Shown: positions 60,827 through 64,000 of the stretch, piece after piece
Layout: each line of letters opens with the position of its first letter
Position numbering within the stretch: the first letter of the stretch is position 1
Assembly: GCF_017303315.1 (NCBI RefSeq)
Contig: NZ_JAFKOI010000001.1
Location: forward strand, 496,001-560,000
Direction: 5' to 3'
DNA length: 64,000 bases
Source: Bacillus sp. NTK071
GTDB lineage: Bacteria; Bacillota; Bacilli; Bacillales; Guptibacillaceae
Translations under genes and position numbers: made by a program
Notes under the pieces: generated by a model
What the model was told of the DNA's origin: nothing
Databases searched by the model: none
Seen by the model: only the letters and a program-made list of their open reading frames with translations

Positions 60827-61794
60827 TTAAAACTCAAAGCAATATGCGAATCATTGATCAGCTTAATGAACAGAACAATCGGTTTAACGAAGCTATTGAA
60901 GGTTTAACTGCTTCAAAAAAGTCATTGCAGCCTAAGTTTTTGTATGATAAATATGGTTCGGAGTTGTTTGAGCAAATAACCCAACTTAAAGAATATTACC
61001 CAACTAGAACTGAACTTTCGATTATAGAACACTCGCTTGATGAGATTTTAAGACATATCGGTTCTGGCTCGACTGTTATTGAATTCGGTAGTGGTGCAAG
61101 TAGGAAAATTAGGTTACTGCTTGAATCAGGTATGATTCATGAGTATGTACCAATTGATATTTCGAAATCATTTCTAATAGAATCTTCTGAACAACTTTCA
61201 TTTGACTATCCTGATATTCAAGTTACTGGCATAGTAGCTGATTATACAGATCAGCTCAATCTTCCTAACGAATTTATTGATTCAACGAAAAAAAAGACGG
61301 TCTTTTTTCCAGGTTCAACGATCGGGAATTTTGAGAAAAAAGAAGCCCAGAACTTCCTTTTAACAATCTCTAACTTACTGTCATCCGGAGATGGCTTATT
61401 AATTGGAGTTGATGTTAAGAAACCTCCTAGAATACTTCATAACGCTTATAATGATAATGAGGGCATAACAGCTAAATTTAATTTGAACATGCTTACACAC
61501 TTGAATCGTGAACTTGGGGCGAATTTTAATCTTAATCAGTTCGAACATTATGCTTATTACAATGCAGTGATGGGTAGGATTGAAATGCATCTTGTTAGTA
61601 TGGAGGATCAGATTGTTACCATTGGAAATGTAACGATTCCATTTAAAAATCATGAGACCATCCATACTGAAAATTCATATAAGTACAGTATCAGTGAGTT
61701 TCATAATCTTGCATCTGCTTCTGGTTTTATTCTAGAAAAGACGTGGACAGATCCAGAAGAATTATTTAGTCTTCATTATCTAAGTGTTTTGTAA
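60823..61794 (+). CDS. egtD: L-histidine N(alpha)-methyltransferase EgtD
   Basis: 323 residues. Trimethylates histidine with SAM to hercynine, the substrate of EgtB. The N-terminal SLQPKFLYDKYGSELFEQITQLKEYYPTRTE is the family signature, the SAM motif is VIEFGSGASRKIRLLL, and FFPGSTIGNFE and LLIGVDVKKPP are conserved. Translationally coupled to egtB. No egtA, egtC or egtE is next to it, so the final C-S lyase step must be done by a gene elsewhere. Confidence 0.92.
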   Translation: MIKTQSNMRIIDQLNEQNNRFNEAIEGLTASKKSLQPKFLYDKYGSELFEQITQLKEYYPTRTELSIIEHSLDEILRHIGSGSTVIEFGSGASRKIRLLLESGMIHEYVPIDISKSFLIESSEQLSFDYPDIQVTGIVADYTDQLNLPNEFIDSTKKKTVFFPGSTIGNFEKKEAQNFLLTISNLLSSGDGLLIGVDVKKPPRILHNAYNDNEGITAKFNLNMLTHLNRELGANFNLNQFEHYAYYNAVMGRIEMHLVSMEDQIVTIGNVTIPFKNHETIHTENSYKYSISEFHNLASASGFILEKTWTDPEELFSLHYLSVL

Positions 61795-61870
61795 AGGGGT
61801 CTCTTTAAAGACAACAGGAGAGTATTTCGGTATAATTGTGGTAAACGCTAGTTTCAAAGGAGAGATGAAC

Positions 61871-62188
61871 ATGAAAAAAATTGAAACAAATGATTCTTAT
61901 CAATCATTTATTAACGATACGAATGTATCAGTCTTGAAATATGAGGCAAATTGGTGTCCTGACTGCAAGCGTCTTGATTTTTTTATTGATGATATTATGA
62001 CAGAACATGATGATAAGAAATGGGCTCAAATTGATATTGAACAATTTCCTGAAATTACGGAGGAAAATGACGTAATGGGAATCCCAAGCCTTCTTATTTA
62101 TAAAGAAGGTAAAAAAATTGGCCATCTTCACAGTGCTAATACGAAGAACCCTGATCAAGTAAAAGATTACTTAAGTCAATTTAAATAA
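61871..62188 (+). CDS. Thioredoxin-like protein (WCPDC)
   Basis: 105 residues from ATG 61871 (AAAGGAGA ends six bases upstream; ATG 61865 abuts it). A single thioredoxin fold with the redox motif WCPDCKR and the cis-Pro motif MGIPSLLIYKEG. The Asp in CPDC differs from the CGPC of general thioredoxin and resembles B. subtilis YtpP. A cytosolic dithiol carrier, perhaps for bacillithiol or sulfoxide systems. It follows egtD by 76 bp and may be co-transcribed. Confidence 0.85.
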   Translation: MKKIETNDSYQSFINDTNVSVLKYEANWCPDCKRLDFFIDDIMTEHDDKKWAQIDIEQFPEITEENDVMGIPSLLIYKEGKKIGHLHSANTKNPDQVKDYLSQFK

Positions 62189-62215
62189 AGAGAGGGGGGA
62201 TCCCTCTCTTTATTT
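62183..62215 (+). terminator. Bidirectional terminator
   Basis: AAATAAAGAGAGGG and CCCTCTCTTTATTT form a perfect 14-bp stem around GGGAT, overlapping the stop codons of both convergent genes. Confidence 0.9.
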
Positions 62216-62440
62216 TGTTAAAATATATTCGATTGTGCCTTCTGGAAGTGAATGGACGAACGAAATGTTGTAGCCAATACTTAAGTAGATTGATAAGGTC
62301 TCCGTACATAATGGGTGGAGTGGTTCTGTCGGGGCATGAAGACTACTAAAAAACGAAATTACTTTATTCGTGTCTTGTGAACAGCGAATAATGACAACAT
62401 GTGTGCCACTCCAAGCAGTGCCGATTTGATTTCTATTCAT
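62210..62440 (-). CDS. Hypothetical protein (76 aa)
   Basis: 76 residues from ATG 62440, with AAGGAAG seven bases upstream on the minus strand. Two short beta-like segments (THVVIIRCSQDTNKVISFF and LSIYLSIGYNISFVHSLPEG) suggest a small alpha/beta fold. No transmembrane segment or known motif. The ribosome binding site and terminator overlap at its end support it as a real gene. Function unknown. Confidence 0.65.
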   Translation of the reverse strand: MNRNQIGTAWSGTHVVIIRCSQDTNKVISFFSSLHAPTEPLHPLCTETLSIYLSIGYNISFVHSLPEGTIEYILTK

Positions 62441-62541
62441 TAGAATACTTCCTTTATAATAGTAGTATAGTCCTTATTAGGGTATGAAAAAAATACCTTC
62501 ATGTTAGAACATATTTTTTTCGAAATAATAATTAAAATATT

Positions 62542-62570
62542 TTGAATTTTAAATGAATTACTGGTATATT
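62542..62570 (+). promoter_or_regulatory. SigA promoter of c-di-GMP leader
   Basis: TTGAAT (62542-62547) and TATATT (62565-62570) are 17 bases apart, about 100 bases before the aptamer. Confidence 0.65.
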
Positions 62571-62667
62571 AGTAGCATATAACCTCAATGTTCTTTTAAT
62601 ACGGGTGAATTTCACTAATAATGCTAGATTAATTGGAATGTTGTTGGAGTGTGTCATTTCTGAACTC

Positions 62668-62758
62668 TCCAGAAAAAGGCAAACCATCTGAAAGGGTGGG
62701 ACGCAAAGACACAGGTCTAATGTTGGAGATTCCAACGATGACGGCTGGTCCTCCTGGA
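62668..62758 (+). promoter_or_regulatory. Class I cyclic-di-GMP (GEMM-I) riboswitch
   Basis: The conserved core GGCAAACC, GAAA tetraloop, GGGTGGGACGCAAAG, a C/A-rich bulge and GGTCTAA are all present (62678-62720), followed by the receptor-side arm with GTTGGA-GAT-TCCAAC. P1 can form from TCCAG (62668-62672) and CTGGA (62754-62758). An anti-Shine-Dalgarno TCCTCCT (62749-62755) shares two bases with P1 and is exactly complementary to AGGAGGA (62769-62775) before the next gene. Ligand binding should therefore free the ribosome binding site. Confidence 0.9.
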
Positions 62759-62783
62759 AAACCTACGAAGGAGGATGAGGAGA

Positions 62784-62936
62784 ATGGCCGTGGCCAAGAT
62801 AATGTCTACTAAAGTACTTGATCAAGAATGGGTTGTTTTAATGAGAGCCGCCAGAGAACTGGGACTCCAAAAGAATGAGATTCAAGCATTTTTAAGACAA
62901 TATAATAAACCAACAACGACGAGATTACATAAATGA
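62784..62936 (+). CDS. SinI-type antirepressor
   Basis: 50 residues from ATG 62784, with AAGGAGG nine bases upstream. LDQEWVVLMRAARELGLQKN and EIQAFLRQYNKP match the SinI domain (B. subtilis: LDQEWVELM...EEIRKYL), the helical hook that binds SinR and blocks its DNA binding, turning on biofilm matrix genes. The N-terminus is a short extension, MAVAKIMSTKV. The gene sits alone behind a c-di-GMP riboswitch and before a terminator. No sinR is in the window, so its partner, SinR or a relative, is not shown. Confidence 0.82.
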   Translation: MAVAKIMSTKVLDQEWVVLMRAARELGLQKNEIQAFLRQYNKPTTTRLHK

Positions 62937-62967
62937 AAAGAGCGATCAATAGATCGTTCTTTTTTTG
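62936..62967 (+). terminator. Terminator after SinI-type gene
   Basis: AAAAGAGCGATC and GATCGTTCTTTT pair (one G-U) around AATA, followed by TTTT. Confidence 0.88.
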
Positions 62968-63065
62968 GTCATTATAAGTAACGAGACGATGCAATTGAAA
63001 TCCCTTGACTTTAGGTACTCATTTTTTGTATCATATGTCTTATCAATTGCATACATAAAACGTAC

Positions 63066-63273
63066 AACTGTGAAGGACAGATAGTAACCAGGAGATTTCT
63101 TACTAGCGATTCAGGGATGGTGAAAGCCTGAAAAAAATCTGGTGAAACGGCAGTCTGGAGTTGGCATTCTTAAAGTGGATGTACTTTCTTTGTACATTAA
63201 CTAGGGTGGAACCGCGGGTGCACAAGCTCTCGTCCCTGGACAATTACTGTCCATGGGTCGGGAGCTTTTTATA
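63066..63273 (+). promoter_or_regulatory. T-box leader (glycine) with terminator
   Basis: The T-box sequence AGGGTGGAACCGCGGG is at 63203-63218. Upstream are Stem I elements (AGTAACC, GATGGTGAAAGCCTG); the GGC at 63163-63165 in GAGTTGGCATTC is a fitting specifier for glycine. The terminator AAGCTC-TCGTCCC...GGGTCGGGAGCTT, followed by TTTT, ends at about 63271 and competes with the antiterminator. Uncharged tRNA-Gly binding should raise expression. Confidence 0.92.
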
Positions 63274-63305
63274 ATTGAAGAGCATGAATAAAAGGAGAGA
63301 TTGAC

Positions 63306-64000
63306 ATGAGTATTACAATGGAACAAATTGTATCTATATCGAAACACAGAGGGTTTATCTTTGCAGGGTCTGATATTTATGGTGGTCTTGCGAATACTTG
63401 GGATTATGGTCCACTTGGTGTGGAACTTAAGAACAACATTAAGGGTGCATGGTGGAAGAAATTCGTACAGGAGTCACCGTATAACAGCGGACTTGATGCA
63501 GCGATTTTAATGAACCCGAAAACATGGGAAGCTTCAGGGCATTTGGGTAATTTTAATGATCCTTTGATTGATTGCAAAAGCTGTAAAACACGCCATCGTG
63601 CAGATAAACTGATTGAGGATGCATTATCGACTGATACAGATGAAATGATTGCAGACGGTCTTTCATTTGAAGAAATGGGTCGTTTAATTAAAGAAAATAA
63701 TATTACATGTCCTGAATGTGGTAGCGATGATTTCACAGAAATTCGCCAGTTTGATTTAATGTTCAAAACTCATCAAGGTGTAACAAAGTCGAGCACAAGT
63801 GAAATTTATCTTCGCCCTGAAACAGCACAAGGTATTTTCGTGAACTTCAAAAACGTTCAACGTTCTATGCGAAAGAAAGTTCCTTTTGGAATTGCTCAAG
63901 TCGGTAAAAGCTTCCGTAATGAAATTACACCAGGTAACTTTACTTTCCGTACACGTGAATTCGAGCAAATGGAACTAGAATTCTTCTGTAAACCTGGGGA
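63306..64000 (+). CDS. glyQS: Glycyl-tRNA synthetase, single-chain dimeric type (partial)
   Basis: Starts at ATG 63306 with AAAGGAGAG upstream and runs off the window after 231 codons, so the C-terminus is missing. [33 protein letters not shown] is the class II alpha-2 enzyme opening. [12 protein letters not shown] and CPECGSDDF pair forms a zinc-type insertion. Motif 2 begins at [25 protein letters not shown]. It charges tRNA-Gly with glycine; the T-box before it fits. This is the single-chain form, not the separate glyQ and glyS subunits of B. subtilis. Confidence 0.95.
   Translation, partial: MSITMEQIVSISKHRGFIFAGSDIYGGLANTWDYGPLGVELKNNIKGAWWKKFVQESPYNSGLDAAILMNPKTWEASGHLGNFNDPLIDCKSCKTRHRADKLIEDALSTDTDEMIADGLSFEEMGRLIKENNITCPECGSDDFTEIRQFDLMFKTHQGVTKSSTSEIYLRPETAQGIFVNFKNVQRSMRKKVPFGIAQVGKSFRNEITPGNFTFRTREFEQMELEFFCKPG

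Overview
The window reads as chromosome of a low-GC, spore-forming, pigmented member of the Bacillaceae, probably a marine or halotolerant relative of Bacillus. The evidence is a B. subtilis-like gene complement (ypjP, yuzB, thyA-dfrA, the dpp/ykf operon, argCJBD-carAB-argF), strong AGGAGG ribosome binding sites with many TTG/GTG starts, spore-protein-like small genes, S-box, T-box and c-di-GMP leaders, and a complete C30 carotenoid gene set. Genes lie on both strands, mostly in short operons closed by rho-independent terminators. I see no prophage, insertion sequence, transposase or CRISPR array. The only mobile-like element is one 294-bp repeat with perfect inverted ends.

Layout. 1-0.9 kb: eight tRNA genes (Val, Thr, Leu, Arg, Ala, Ser, Gly, Glu) plus a decayed tRNA-Thr 5' fragment. 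1-13 kb: housekeeping genes (YpjP, YuzB, thioredoxin reductase, Hsp20, ThyA-DfrA, YitT, a GntR regulator, a 2Fe-2S ferredoxin, an ABC-F ATPase), a one-motif gamma-type spore protein, and a methyltransferase preceded by what looks like a ribosome-stalling translational attenuator. 13.3-19.6 kb: a CodY-box-preceded D-aminopeptidase/dipeptide importer/muropeptide-recycling operon (dppA-B-C-E, ykfC, a cytosolic beta-lactamase-like protein) that lacks any ATPase gene. 20.8-33.6 kb: the carotenoid island, in three blocks: two desaturases plus crtM (+), crtP-cruF-crtQ-desaturase (-), and crtO-fni (+). 33.6-43.4 kb: an NhaC-type antiporter, an S-box-controlled FbpA-like/MsrA fusion, the repeat, a membrane-anchored hydrolase, an orphan pair of ABC permeases and topoisomerase III.

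43.5-55.7 kb: the whole arginine pathway in two adjacent units, argC-J-B-D-carA-carB-argF and argG-argH, each with a consensus-like promoter overlapped by an AT-rich ARG-box-like sequence. 56-64 kb: aldehyde dehydrogenase AldA, an M29 aminopeptidase, an egtB-egtD ergothioneine pair followed by a thioredoxin-like protein, then a class I cyclic-di-GMP riboswitch in front of a 50-residue SinI-type antirepressor, and a T-box leader with the start of glycyl-tRNA synthetase, cut by the window end.

The most unusual items are regulatory. The c-di-GMP riboswitch has a visible anti-Shine-Dalgarno/P1 overlap that predicts an ON switch for a biofilm antirepressor. The methyltransferase leader has an eight-codon peptide and mutually exclusive hairpins that mask its ribosome binding site. 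The SAM riboswitch controls a methionine sulfoxide reductase fused to a Fur-regulated-basic-protein-like domain. All functional calls come from reading the sequence and from memory of protein families; no database search was run.
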